Source of the DNA: Pelagibius sp040217155
Lineage (GTDB): Bacteria; Pseudomonadota; Alphaproteobacteria; Kiloniellales; Kiloniellaceae
Assembly (NCBI GenBank): GCA_040217155.1
Contig: JAVJNS010000002.1
Span: 1-64,000, forward strand
DNA length: 64,000 bases
Reading direction: 5' to 3'
Positions 28,583-36,429 of this stretch are shown piece by piece (the first letter of the stretch is position 1; each line of letters begins with the position of its first letter). The position numbers and the translations under genes were made by a program. The notes beneath the pieces are model-generated. The model saw only the letters and a list, made by a program, of their open reading frames with translations, ran no database searches and was not told the DNA's origin.

Positions 28583-28975
28583 GTGCCGCCGCGACAAGGC
28601 GCCGTCTGCTTGCAGGTCTGTGTCGCTTGCGGTGAGGCGGAGAGCGGCGATCCCGCGGCGCCCACCGCCGGCCGCCGCCTCTACCATGCCCTGCGTGCCG
28701 CCAGCGGCGAGATCCCTGAAATCGAGGTCATGCCGGTCGACTGCCTGGCGGTCTGCGACCGCCCGGTGACCCTGGCGTTCCAAGCGCCCGGCAAGTGGAC
28801 CTACCTCATCGGCGGCGCCGATGCGGACGGTGATGTGGCCGACATCCTCGCCGCCGCCCGCGCCGTCGCCGCATCCCCGCACGGCATCCCGGCGATGGAC
28901 GCCCGCCCGCCGTTCTTCCGCGACGGCGTCATCGCCCGGCTGCCGCCGCCGCCGGCCCGCAGCGTCGACTCCTGA
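28583..28975 (+). CDS. DUF1636 family protein, cysteine-containing, cobalamin-linked
   Basis: A 130-residue protein starting at GTG. The early CVACGEAE and the later VDCLAVCDRPVTLAFQAPGKWTYLIGG match the DUF1636 family. Its Cys-x2-Cys and Cys-x3-Cys pattern resembles metal-binding or thioredoxin-like ferredoxin proteins. It is tightly coupled to cbtA, so a role in cobalt handling or B12 synthesis is inferred. Its last ~30 residues are Pro/Arg-rich. The high-GC sequence type ends right after its stop codon, where the low-GC plsY segment begins. Confidence 0.85.
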   Translation: MPPRQGAVCLQVCVACGEAESGDPAAPTAGRRLYHALRAASGEIPEIEVMPVDCLAVCDRPVTLAFQAPGKWTYLIGGADADGDVADILAAARAVAASPHGIPAMDARPPFFRDGVIARLPPPPARSVDS

Positions 28976-29830
28976 GGCCGCGCCGGATACACCTCCAACA
29001 TCGGATTTCCATATTTCAGGTTGAAGGCAGTCTGCGACCCGGAGCGGCCAAAGAGGTAGCCGACCAGATGATCGTTGCCTGAAATTCTACCGTCGAGGCG
29101 AATCCCATGGTTTTCTGGATAGCGAGTGTCGTTGGATTGGCAATCGCTTATCTCCTCGGTTCTACGCCCACGGGCTATCTGGCGGGGAAACTGCTCCGGG
29201 GCATCGATATCCGGGAGCATGGCTCCAAATCCATTGGGGCAACGAACGTATTGCGAACCCTGGGGAAATGGCCTGCGTTGCTGGTGCTCCTGGTAGACGT
29301 GCTGAAAGGTGTGGGGGCGATCGTCTTCGCCCACTGGTTTTATCCTTGGTTCTATACCTTGCCGTCCGTCACGCCACCGACAGCGTTCGATCCGCAGGCC
29401 TGGGTGCATTGGGCAGCCAGCTTGGCCGGACTTGCCGTGTTGTTGGGGCATAGCCGTTCGATCTGGTTGAATTTTACAGGCGGCAAATCCGTTGCGACGG
29501 GGCTAGGCGTGCTGCTGGCGATGTCTTTGCCAGTAGGTTTAGGTGCTGCGACGGTTTTTGGCGTTGTGCTGGCTATTTTTCGGATTGTTTCCCTTGGTTC
29601 AATGCTCGCGGCGCTGACTGCGGTCGTTCTCATCTGCGGCTTGGAGCAACCGTTGCCCTATCGGTTGCTGGTGATCGCGGGAAGCCTTTACGTGATTGTG
29701 CGCCATCGTGCCAATATTCAGCGGCTACTGGCTGGGGCAGAGCCGCGCCTGGGGCAAAGTAGCCCAAAATCGAATGCGGAATCGAAAGCGGAATCGTAAA
29801 TTCGGTGCGTGCGCTCTGGGAGTGTCGAGA
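28976..29830. other. Low-GC segment of foreign appearance carrying plsY
   Basis: Base composition changes sharply after the DUF1636 stop (the line 29521-29580 counts 28/60 G+C) and returns to high GC before the Lrp gene. Besides plsY, the minus strand of 28980-29106 can be read without stops (including DHLVGYLFGRSGSQTAF and NLKYGNPMLEVYPARP), which looks like a gene fragment whose family I do not recognise. Exact edges cannot be fixed by eye. Confidence 0.6.
29107..29799 (+). CDS. plsY: Glycerol-3-phosphate acyltransferase PlsY, cyanobacterial-looking
   Basis: Transfers an acyl group from acyl-phosphate to glycerol-3-phosphate, the first step of phospholipid synthesis. The 230-residue membrane protein keeps the three PlsY loops: GSTPTGYLAG (residues 18-27), GSKSIGATNVLRTLGK (39-54) and GHSRSIWLNFTGGKSVATGLG (118-138). 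The wording of these loops and the ending VRHRANIQRLLAGAEPRLGQ are what I recall from cyanobacterial PlsY rather than alphaproteobacterial ones. Codon use is far less GC-biased than in its neighbours. It may be a transferred gene or foreign DNA joined during assembly. Confidence 0.92.
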   Translation: MVFWIASVVGLAIAYLLGSTPTGYLAGKLLRGIDIREHGSKSIGATNVLRTLGKWPALLVLLVDVLKGVGAIVFAHWFYPWFYTLPSVTPPTAFDPQAWVHWAASLAGLAVLLGHSRSIWLNFTGGKSVATGLGVLLAMSLPVGLGAATVFGVVLAIFRIVSLGSMLAALTAVVLICGLEQPLPYRLLVIAGSLYVIVRHRANIQRLLAGAEPRLGQSSPKSNAESKAES

Positions 29831-29919
29831 TCGCCAGCATGGGCTGCTCCCGGCACTCCGGTAACGTCCTGGTCACGGGGCCACATCACCCGGAAGGCCC
29901 TCCGAGGCGGCCGCGACGT

Positions 29920-30393
29920 TCACCCGCCCGGCGCTTCCAGCGGCAGGGAGTTGGTGTACTTCACTTGGCGCAGGGCGAAGCTCGACTCGATGGAGGCGAC
30001 GTTCTCGACGCGGGTCAGCTTGGTCTTGAGGAAGCGCTCGTAGGCCGCCAGGTCGGCCGTCACCACGCGCAGCAGGTAGTCGCGGGTGCCGGTCATGAGG
30101 TAGCATTCCAGCACCTCCGGGTAGCCGCTCACCTCGGCCTCGAAGCGGTCCAGGTCCTCCTCGTGCTGGCGCTCCAGCTTGATCGAGATGAACACCGAGA
30201 CCGGCAGGCCGACGGCGCTCTGGTTCAGCAGCGCCACATAGCGGTTGATGACCCCGGCCTCCTCCAGCAGGCGCACCCGGCGCAGGCAGGGCGAGGGCGA
30301 CAGGCCGGCCCGCTCGGCCAGTTCCACGTTGGACAGGCGGCCGTTGGCCTGCAGCGCGTCGAGGATGCGGCGGTCGATGGCGTCGAGCTTCAT
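29920..30393 (-). CDS. Lrp/AsnC-family transcriptional regulator
   Basis: A 157-residue regulator: N-terminal helix-turn-helix (LDAIDRRILDALQANGRLS, then LAERAGLSPSPCLRRVRLLEEAGVI) and a C-terminal RAM amino-acid-sensing domain (VLECYLMTGTRDYLLRVV near residue 95). It is divergent from the PDH-E1-like enzyme gene, a layout like mdeR-mdeB of Pseudomonas putida methionine degradation. Regulation of that neighbour in response to an amino acid is a reasonable inference. Confidence 0.93.
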   Translation of the reverse strand: MKLDAIDRRILDALQANGRLSNVELAERAGLSPSPCLRRVRLLEEAGVINRYVALLNQSAVGLPVSVFISIKLERQHEEDLDRFEAEVSGYPEVLECYLMTGTRDYLLRVVTADLAAYERFLKTKLTRVENVASIESSFALRQVKYTNSLPLEAPGG

Positions 30394-30403
30394 GGCTGAT
30401 AGT

Positions 30404-30441
30404 TTATGCCGTTCATAGGGTGTCTTACAGAAGATTATGCC
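30404..30441. promoter_or_regulatory. Paired TTATGCC direct repeats, possible Lrp site
   Basis: TTATGCC occurs at 30404-30410 and 30435-30441, 31 bases apart (close to three helical turns), in the gap between the divergent Lrp regulator and the E1-like gene. Lrp proteins often bind phased sites. Weak evidence on its own. Confidence 0.35.
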
Positions 30442-30536
30442 AATATACCCGGCAACGATGGCGCCTTTGGTATGAAACGCCAGGGCATCTTGGCGTAATC
30501 TCTCGTCCAGCCGACTTCAACGCAGCGGAGCCTTTC

Positions 30537-32963
30537 ATGGCGACCACCGACCCCCAAGCGTCCGACCACAGCCACCTGAAGATGCTGGAAGCGCTGGAGA
30601 AGAAAGTTCTCTGGCTGTCCTCCTGGATGATCCACAACGCCAACCACCTGCGCCCCAAGGGCCAGATCAAGGTCGGCGGCCACCAGGCCTCCAGCGCCTC
30701 GCTGGCGACGCTGATGACGGCGCTCTATTTCGACGTGCTCAGGCCCGCCGACCGCGTCGCGGTGAAGCCCCACGCCAGCCCGGTGTTCCACGCCATCCAG
30801 TACCTGCTGGGCAACCAGACGCGCGCCCAGATGGAGGCCTTCCGCGGCTTCGGCGGGGCGCAGTCCTACCCTTCGCGCACCAAGGACGCGGACGACGTCG
30901 ACTTCTCGACCGGCTCGGTCGGGCTCGGCGTCGCCATCACCTCCTTCGCCGCCATGGTGCAGGACTACCTGCGCCTCAAGGGCTGGTCCCCCTTGGGCTC
31001 GAGCGACCGTCCCGAGGGCCGCATGGTGGCGCTGGTCGGCGACGCCGAGCTCGACGAGGGCAACATCTACGAGGCCCTGATGGAGGGCTGGAAACACGAC
31101 CTGCGCAACACCTGGTGGGTCATCGACTACAACCGCCAGAGCCTCGACGCCGTCGCCACGGAGAATCTCTACGGCCAGTTCGACAAGCTGTTCCGCTCGA
31201 TGGGCTGGGAGGTCGTCACCATCAAGTACGGCCACCTCCTGGAGGCGGCCTTCAAGGAGCCGGGCGGCGCGGCGTTGCGCGACTGGATCGACTGCTGTCC
31301 CAACCAGCTCTACTCGGCGCTGACCTTCCAGGGCGGCGCGGCCTGGCGCAAGCGCCTGCACGACGACCTCGGCGACCAGGGCGAGGTCTCGGCTCTCATC
31401 GACCGGCGCGGCGACGACGAACTGGCGCGCCTCATGATGAATCTGGGCGGCCACGACCTGCCGGCGGTGCTCGAGGCCTTCCACTCGGTGGATCACGACC
31501 GCCCGGTCTGCTTCATCGCCTATACGGTGAAGGGCTGCGGCCTGCCGCTGGCCGGCCACAAGGACAACCACGCCGGCCTGATGACGCCGGACCAGATGGA
31601 GACCTTCCGCGCCGGGCTCGGCGTGCGCGCGGGCCACGAATGGGATCGCTTCGAGGCCATGGCGCCGCCGCGCGGCGACATCGAGAAATTTCTGAAGGCC
31701 GTGCCGTTCAACGCCGAGGGGCGGCGGCGCCACCGGGCGGCGCGGGTCGAGACGCCGGCCCGGCTGCCGACCCCGGACGGCGCGGTGATGTCGACCCAGG
31801 AGGGCTTCGGCAAGATCCTCAACGAGATCTCGCGCGAGAAAAGCCCGCTGGCCGAGCGCATCGTCACCACCTCGCCGGACGTCACCGTCTCCACCAACCT
31901 CGGGCCCTGGGTGAACCGCCGCGGCCTGTTCAGCCGCCGGTCCCAGGCCGACACCTTCCGCGACCAGCAGATCCCCTCGGCGCAGAAGTGGATCATGTCG
32001 CCGGAGGGCCAGCACATCGAACTCGGCATCGCTGAGATGAACCTGTTTCTGCTGCTCGGCGCGCTCGGCCTGTCGCACTCGCTGTTCGGCGAGCGCCTGC
32101 TGCCCATCGGCACGCTTTACGACCCCTTCATCCAGCGCGGCCTCGATGCCTTGAACTACGCCTGCTACCAGGACGCCCGCTTCATCCTGGTGGCGACGCC
32201 TTCGGGCATCACCCTGGCGCCGGAGGGCGGCGCGCACCAGTCGATCTCGTCGCCGCTCATCGGCCTCGCCCAGGACGGCCTGGCCTCCTTCGAGCCGGCC
32301 TTCGTCGACGAGCTGGCGACCATCCTCGCCTGGTCCTTCGACTATCTGCAGCGCGACGGCGACGGCGAACAGGCCGGGGGCACCTGGCTGCGCGACGAGA
32401 ACGGCGGCTCGGTCTACCTGCGGCTCTCGACGCGCCCGCTGGAACAGGTGAAGCGCGGCATCGACAACGCCCTGGCGGCCGACATCATCGACGGCGCCTA
32501 CTGGCTGCGCCGGCCCGGACCGAACTGCGAGGCGGTTATCGCCTACCAGGGCGTGGTGGCGCCGGAGGCCATCGCCGCCGCCGGCCTCATCGCCGAGGAC
32601 CGCCGCGACGTCGGGGTGCTGGCGGTGACCTCCGCCGACCGCCTCAGCGCCGGCTGGCATGCCGCCGAGCGCGCCCGCCAGGAGGGCCAGGCCGGCGCGC
32701 GCTCGCATATCGAGAACCTGCTGGCGCCGATCGACCGCGACGCCGGGCTGGTGACCGTGCTCGACGGCCACCCGACGACGCTGTCGTGGCTCGGTTCGGT
32801 GCAGGGCCACCGGGTGCAGGCCCTCGGCGTGGAGCACTTCGGCCAGACCGGCACCATCGACGACCTCTACGGCCATCACCGCATCGACACCGCCGCCATC
32901 GTCGCCGCCGCCAACGCCGCCTCCGCCGGCCGCCCGATCCGTTACCTGCGCGCGGTGCCGTGA
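30537..32963 (+). CDS. Thiamine-diphosphate-dependent 2-oxoacid dehydrogenase/transketolase-like enzyme
   Basis: An 808-residue relative of the homodimeric pyruvate dehydrogenase E1 (AceE, ~887 residues) and of transketolase. A ThDP-binding GDAELDEGNIYEAL motif is at about residues 167-180, with WWVIDYNRQSLDAV just after. The pyrimidine domain carries EGQHIELGIAEMNLFLLLGALG near 495, and a transketolase C-terminal domain follows. P. putida MdeB, a homologue, acts on 2-oxobutyrate from methionine; the divergent Lrp regulator makes that a plausible parallel. No E2/E3 genes are adjacent. Start set at ATG 30537; upstream in-frame codons lie in the regulatory region. Confidence 0.85.
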   Translation: MATTDPQASDHSHLKMLEALEKKVLWLSSWMIHNANHLRPKGQIKVGGHQASSASLATLMTALYFDVLRPADRVAVKPHASPVFHAIQYLLGNQTRAQMEAFRGFGGAQSYPSRTKDADDVDFSTGSVGLGVAITSFAAMVQDYLRLKGWSPLGSSDRPEGRMVALVGDAELDEGNIYEALMEGWKHDLRNTWWVIDYNRQSLDAVATENLYGQFDKLFRSMGWEVVTIKYGHLLEAAFKEPGGAALRDWIDCCPNQLYSALTFQGGAAWRKRLHDDLGDQGEVSALIDRRGDDELARLMMNLGGHDLPAVLEAFHSVDHDRPVCFIAYTVKGCGLPLAGHKDNHAGLMTPDQMETFRAGLGVRAGHEWDRFEAMAPPRGDIEKFLKAVPFNAEGRRRHRAARVETPARLPTPDGAVMSTQEGFGKILNEISREKSPLAERIVTTSPDVTVSTNLGPWVNRRGLFSRRSQADTFRDQQIPSAQKWIMSPEGQHIELGIAEMNLFLLLGALGLSHSLFGERLLPIGTLYDPFIQRGLDALNYACYQDARFILVATPSGITLAPEGGAHQSISSPLIGLAQDGLASFEPAFVDELATILAWSFDYLQRDGDGEQAGGTWLRDENGGSVYLRLSTRPLEQVKRGIDNALAADIIDGAYWLRRPGPNCEAVIAYQGVVAPEAIAAAGLIAEDRRDVGVLAVTSADRLSAGWHAAERARQEGQAGARSHIENLLAPIDRDAGLVTVLDGHPTTLSWLGSVQGHRVQALGVEHFGQTGTIDDLYGHHRIDTAAIVAAANAASAGRPIRYLRAVP

Positions 32964-33088
32964 GGATGCAGAGCAGCCCCGCATCCTCCAGGACGCCGTC
33001 TATCGGCGGCACCTCAAGATGAGAAGTTGGTCCAGGTCCTCGCCCTGAGGTGCGTTCCGTGGGGTGCGCGTCTCGAAGGGCGAGGACC
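32962..33088. repeat. 3' hairpin plus REP-like palindromic element
   Basis: GAGGATGC/GCATCCTC (32962-32969 with 32981-32988) overlaps the stop codon of the E1-like gene. It is followed by a 12-bp perfect inverted repeat GGTCCTCGCCCT/AGGGCGAGGACC (33035-33046 with 33077-33088). The second element has the form of the dispersed palindromes common in alphaproteobacterial intergenic DNA. The rest of the 311-base gap to the Rieske gene shows no gene. Confidence 0.65.
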
Positions 33089-33274
33089 GTTTGGCTCCGC
33101 CATAGCCGCGGCCGCAGCAGTCGTTCCGGAAACAAGGCCCGGGATGGCACTGGAGTGGTCGTTGTCCCCGGCGCCTGTCGCTCACGCAACAGCGCTGTCG
33201 CAAATCCTGTCGCCGAATCTTCCTTTGCGCCGGACAGTGGCGCCATGAGACACGGCCCTGGCGCGGAGACGGCG

Positions 33275-34447
33275 ATGACTACCTGGCACCCGAAGGAAAT
33301 CGAGGCGCAGCGCGCGGCCCTGCAGCGGGTGCTGCAGCCCATCGAAACGGCCAGCGGCCTGCCCAATGCGGCCTACACCTCCGAGAGCTTCGCCGCCGTC
33401 GAGCGCGACCAGGTGCTGGCCCGCACCTGGACCTGCATCGGCGTCGGCAGCTGGGTGCCGGAGACGGGCGACCTCAAGCCGGTGCAGTTGCTCGGCCTGC
33501 CGCTGCTCATGCTGCGCGACCGCGGCGGCGTGCTGCGCGTGTTCCACAACGTCTGCAGCCACCGCGGCCTCGAGCTGGTCGGCGCGCCCTGCAAGTCCAA
33601 GGGGCTGATCCGCTGCCCCTATCACTCCTGGAGCTACAGCCTCGACGGCAGCCTCAAGGCGACGCCCTACATCGGCGGTCCGGGCACCAAGACCTGCGAG
33701 GGCTTCGAGCGCAGCAAGCACGGCCTGAAAGCGGTGCGCGCCGCCGTCTGGTGCGACGCCGTCTTCGTCGATCTGTCCGGCGAGGCGCCGCCCTTCGAGG
33801 ACTTCATCGCTCCCCTGGCCGCGCGCTGGCGGGCTTTCGATCCGGCGCGCCTGCGACACGGCGGCGCCGACTCCGCCTTCTCCATCGAGGTCGGCTGCAA
33901 CTGGAAGCTGGCGGTGGAGAACTACTGCGAGGCCTATCACCTGCCGTGGATCCATCCGGCGCTGAACCAGTATTCGCGGCTCGAGGACCACTACAGCATC
34001 GCCGAGGAAGGCCACATGGCCGGCCAGGGCAGCACCGCCTACCGCCCGACTCTCAGCGGCGAGGGCCGGCAGTTCCCGGCGCACCCGGACCTGACGGAAA
34101 ACTGGCACGGGGCGGGAGAGTATCTCGCGCTGTTCCCCAACGTGCTGTTCGGCGTCCACGCCGACCACTTCTACACCGTGGTGCTGGAGCCGCTGGGGCC
34201 GACGCGCACCCGCGAGCATTTCGAGATCTACTACTTCGACGAGGCGGCGCTGGGCGATGACTATGCCGGTCTGCGCGCCACCAACGCCCGCCAGTGGCAG
34301 ACGGTCTTCGAGGAGGACCGCGGCGTGGTCGAGGGCATGCAGGCCGGGCGCGCCTCGCCGGCCTTCCAGGGCGGCGTCTTCTCGCCGGTCATGGACGGCG
34401 CCACCCACTGCTTCCATCTCTGGATGGCCAAAGCCCTGCTCGGCTAG
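33275..34447 (+). CDS. Rieske-type ring-hydroxylating oxygenase alpha subunit
   Basis: A 390-residue oxygenase. The Rieske 2Fe-2S ligands are CSHRG and CPYHSW (near residues 91 and 111). The catalytic mononuclear iron site shows ENYCEAYHLPWIHP near residue 220, supplying two histidines. The closest architecture I recall is that of quaternary-amine oxygenases (glycine betaine, stachydrine, carnitine, choline types) rather than biphenyl-type enzymes. The dimethylglycine/sarcosine dehydrogenase-like genes at 48.9-53.8 kb fit such a catabolic theme, but no reductase gene is adjacent. Start at ATG 33275 has GGAGA upstream. Confidence 0.88.
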   Translation: MTTWHPKEIEAQRAALQRVLQPIETASGLPNAAYTSESFAAVERDQVLARTWTCIGVGSWVPETGDLKPVQLLGLPLLMLRDRGGVLRVFHNVCSHRGLELVGAPCKSKGLIRCPYHSWSYSLDGSLKATPYIGGPGTKTCEGFERSKHGLKAVRAAVWCDAVFVDLSGEAPPFEDFIAPLAARWRAFDPARLRHGGADSAFSIEVGCNWKLAVENYCEAYHLPWIHPALNQYSRLEDHYSIAEEGHMAGQGSTAYRPTLSGEGRQFPAHPDLTENWHGAGEYLALFPNVLFGVHADHFYTVVLEPLGPTRTREHFEIYYFDEAALGDDYAGLRATNARQWQTVFEEDRGVVEGMQAGRASPAFQGGVFSPVMDGATHCFHLWMAKALLG

Positions 34448-34515
34448 CCGCCGTGGACAGCGGCGCGGGCGAGACGTAGGCTGGGGACGGTTGCACCGTC
34501 CACAGGAGTCGTCCG

Positions 34516-35154
34516 ATGGCCGCTGCGAAGACATCCTCTAGGAAACAGGCTAAGCCGCCCGCGGGCCAGGGCGCGGCGCTGCGCGGGCGCATCGTCGAAG
34601 CGGCACTCGATATAGCCGAGGACTGGGGCTGGTACGATCTCCGCCTGCATCACGTGGCCGAACGCCTGGGCGTGCCGCTGGCCTCGATCCGGGCCGAATT
34701 CCGCGACGGCGACGCCATCGCCGACGCCTGGATCGCCCGCGCCGACGCCGCCATGCTCGCGGCGCCGGCCCGGGGCTTTGCCGTACTGCCCGCCAGGCAA
34801 CGCCTGCAGATTACGCTGGAGGCCTGGCTCGACGCCCTGGCGCCGCGCCGCCGGGTGACGGCGCAGATGTTCCGCGCCAAGCTTTGGCCGGTGCATGTCC
34901 ATCACAATCTGAAGCTTGTGACCTGGACGTCGCGCAGTGTGCAGTGGTGGCGTGAAGCCGCCTTGCTCGACGGCAAGGGTCAGCGGCGCTCGCTGGAGGA
35001 GATCGGCATGACGATGCTCTTCCTCGCCACCCTCGCGCTCTGGTGCCGCGACTCCTCCGAGGGGCAGGTACGGACCAGGGCGTATTTGAAGCGCCGCCTG
35101 GCGCGCGCCGACAACCTCATGGCCCGTGCCTTTCCGCCACGCGATGCGGCTTGA
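34516..35154 (+). CDS. TetR/AcrR-family transcriptional regulator
   Basis: A 212-residue regulator whose N-terminal helix-turn-helix region (RGRIVEAALDIAEDWGWYDLRLHHVAERLGVPLASI, residues 25-60) fits the TetR fold, with a helical C-terminal ligand domain rich in Trp. It follows the Rieske gene by 68 bases on the same strand and may sense a substrate of that enzyme. The HTH is more divergent than usual, so the family call is good but not certain. Confidence 0.75.
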   Translation: MAAAKTSSRKQAKPPAGQGAALRGRIVEAALDIAEDWGWYDLRLHHVAERLGVPLASIRAEFRDGDAIADAWIARADAAMLAAPARGFAVLPARQRLQITLEAWLDALAPRRRVTAQMFRAKLWPVHVHHNLKLVTWTSRSVQWWREAALLDGKGQRRSLEEIGMTMLFLATLALWCRDSSEGQVRTRAYLKRRLARADNLMARAFPPRDAA

Positions 35155-35183
35155 TCGCGCACCACATTCACGGCCTTCACCTT

Positions 35184-35282
35184 TGTCATTACCGGGCTTG
35201 TCCCGGTAATCCATCCCGAAGCCTGACCCGGTCGTGCGAACCGAGGAATGGACCCGCGGAACAAGTCCGCGGGTGACGAGGA
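35184..35282. repeat. REP-like palindromic element pair
   Basis: Two perfect inverted repeats: TACCGGG-cttgt-CCCGGTA (35190-35208) and ACCCGCGGA-acaag-TCCGCGGGT (35252-35274), bracketed by TGTCATTA and GGTGACGA. It resembles the abundant 'GTCATTACCGGGCTTG' type intergenic repeats of alphaproteobacteria. The remainder of the 364-base gap holds the Pho box. Confidence 0.75.
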
Positions 35283-35424
35283 ATGGGGCGGCAAGGTCCT
35301 TGAACTCATTCGTTCGATTTCAACCCGCTGCCACCCGCTGGAACTCCTGCGTCGGGATGGTGGCGATGTCTCCGTTTCTCAGTTCGATCTCTTCGACAAC
35401 CGCCGCAACAATACCGACGCATGA

Positions 35425-35442
35425 CTGTCATCACAGCGTCAT
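35425..35442 (+). promoter_or_regulatory. Pho box upstream of phnC
   Basis: CTGTCAT-CACA-GCGTCAT, two 7-base PhoB half-sites with a 4-base spacer; the second half has two differences from CTGTCAT. It lies 77 bases before the phnC start. It predicts induction of the phosphonate transporter by PhoB under phosphate limitation. Confidence 0.8.
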
Positions 35443-35518
35443 AGCCCCCCTGTAGAGCTTGGGCGTCATCGAGCCGCTGCGAGTCGGCGGGGTAACCAAG
35501 CATCAAGGGGCTGACAGC

Positions 35519-36388
35519 ATGTCTGTCATTGCGCTGGCGCGCGTACGCAAATCCTTCGGGAAAAAGACCGTGCTGCACGGCGTCGATCTGGAGATTGGCG
35601 AGGGCGAGATGGTCGGCCTCATCGGCGCCTCCGGCTCGGGCAAGTCCACCTTGATCCGCCTGATCTGCGGCCTGGAGCGCATGGACCGCGGTACCGAGGG
35701 GCGAATCGCGCTTTTCGGTAAGGACACCCAGAAGGACGGCCGCTTCAACGAGCAGAGCGAGAAACTGCGCTGCGATGTCGGGGTCATCTTCCAGCAGTTC
35801 AACCTGATTTCGCGCTTGTCGTTGCTGACCAACGTGCTGGCCGGGCGACTCGGGCGCATCGCGCGCTGGCGCGGCACCCTGGGCCTGTTCCCGAACAGCG
35901 ACAAAGTAAAGGCTCTCTCGACGCTGGAGCGCGTCGGCCTGATCGAGCAGGCGCATCAGCGCGCCTCGACCCTTTCCGGCGGGCAGCAGCAGCGCGGCGC
36001 CATCGCCCGGGTGCTGACCCAGGAAGCGCGCATCATCCTAGCCGACGAGCCCATCGCCTCGCTGGATCCGGCCTCGGCCAGGCTCATCATGACGACGCTC
36101 CGGGAGATCAATCGCCAGGACAAGACCGCGGTGATCGTCTCCCTGCACCAGATCGACCACGCCTTCGAGCACTGTGACCGCATCATCGCGCTGAAGGACG
36201 GCCGGGTGATCCACAACGGGCCGACTGGCGGCATCACGCCGGAGGACATTGCCCATCTCTACGGGGTGGAGGCCGGCAGCCTCGATCTCGTCAAGGCGCG
36301 CCCGGCCAAAGCGCCGGAGCCACCCTATCCAGGCAATGGACTGGACAATCAGCAGGACCTCGCCGCCGGTGCGGCGGCGAACGCCTGA
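35519..36388 (+). CDS. phnC: Phosphonate ABC transporter, ATP-binding protein
   Basis: A 289-residue ABC ATPase: Walker A GASGSGKST (residues 38-46), signature LSGGQQQR near 155 and Walker B IILADEP near 177. The long insertion LGRIARWRGTLGLF is a PhnC hallmark. It energises uptake of phosphonates or phosphite. First gene of phnCDE; its C-terminal tail is Ala/Pro-rich. The start at ATG 35519 matches the family's N-terminus (SVIALARVRKSFG). Confidence 0.96.
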   Translation: MSVIALARVRKSFGKKTVLHGVDLEIGEGEMVGLIGASGSGKSTLIRLICGLERMDRGTEGRIALFGKDTQKDGRFNEQSEKLRCDVGVIFQQFNLISRLSLLTNVLAGRLGRIARWRGTLGLFPNSDKVKALSTLERVGLIEQAHQRASTLSGGQQQRGAIARVLTQEARIILADEPIASLDPASARLIMTTLREINRQDKTAVIVSLHQIDHAFEHCDRIIALKDGRVIHNGPTGGITPEDIAHLYGVEAGSLDLVKARPAKAPEPPYPGNGLDNQQDLAAGAAANA

Positions 36389-36429
36389 CCCTCATCTTCG
36401 CACACGCATCAGCAAAACAGGAGTAAGCG

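Noticed and set aside
30435..32984. Long minus-strand open frame opposite the E1-like enzyme
   Set aside because: Shadow of the high-GC third codon positions; no recognisable protein.
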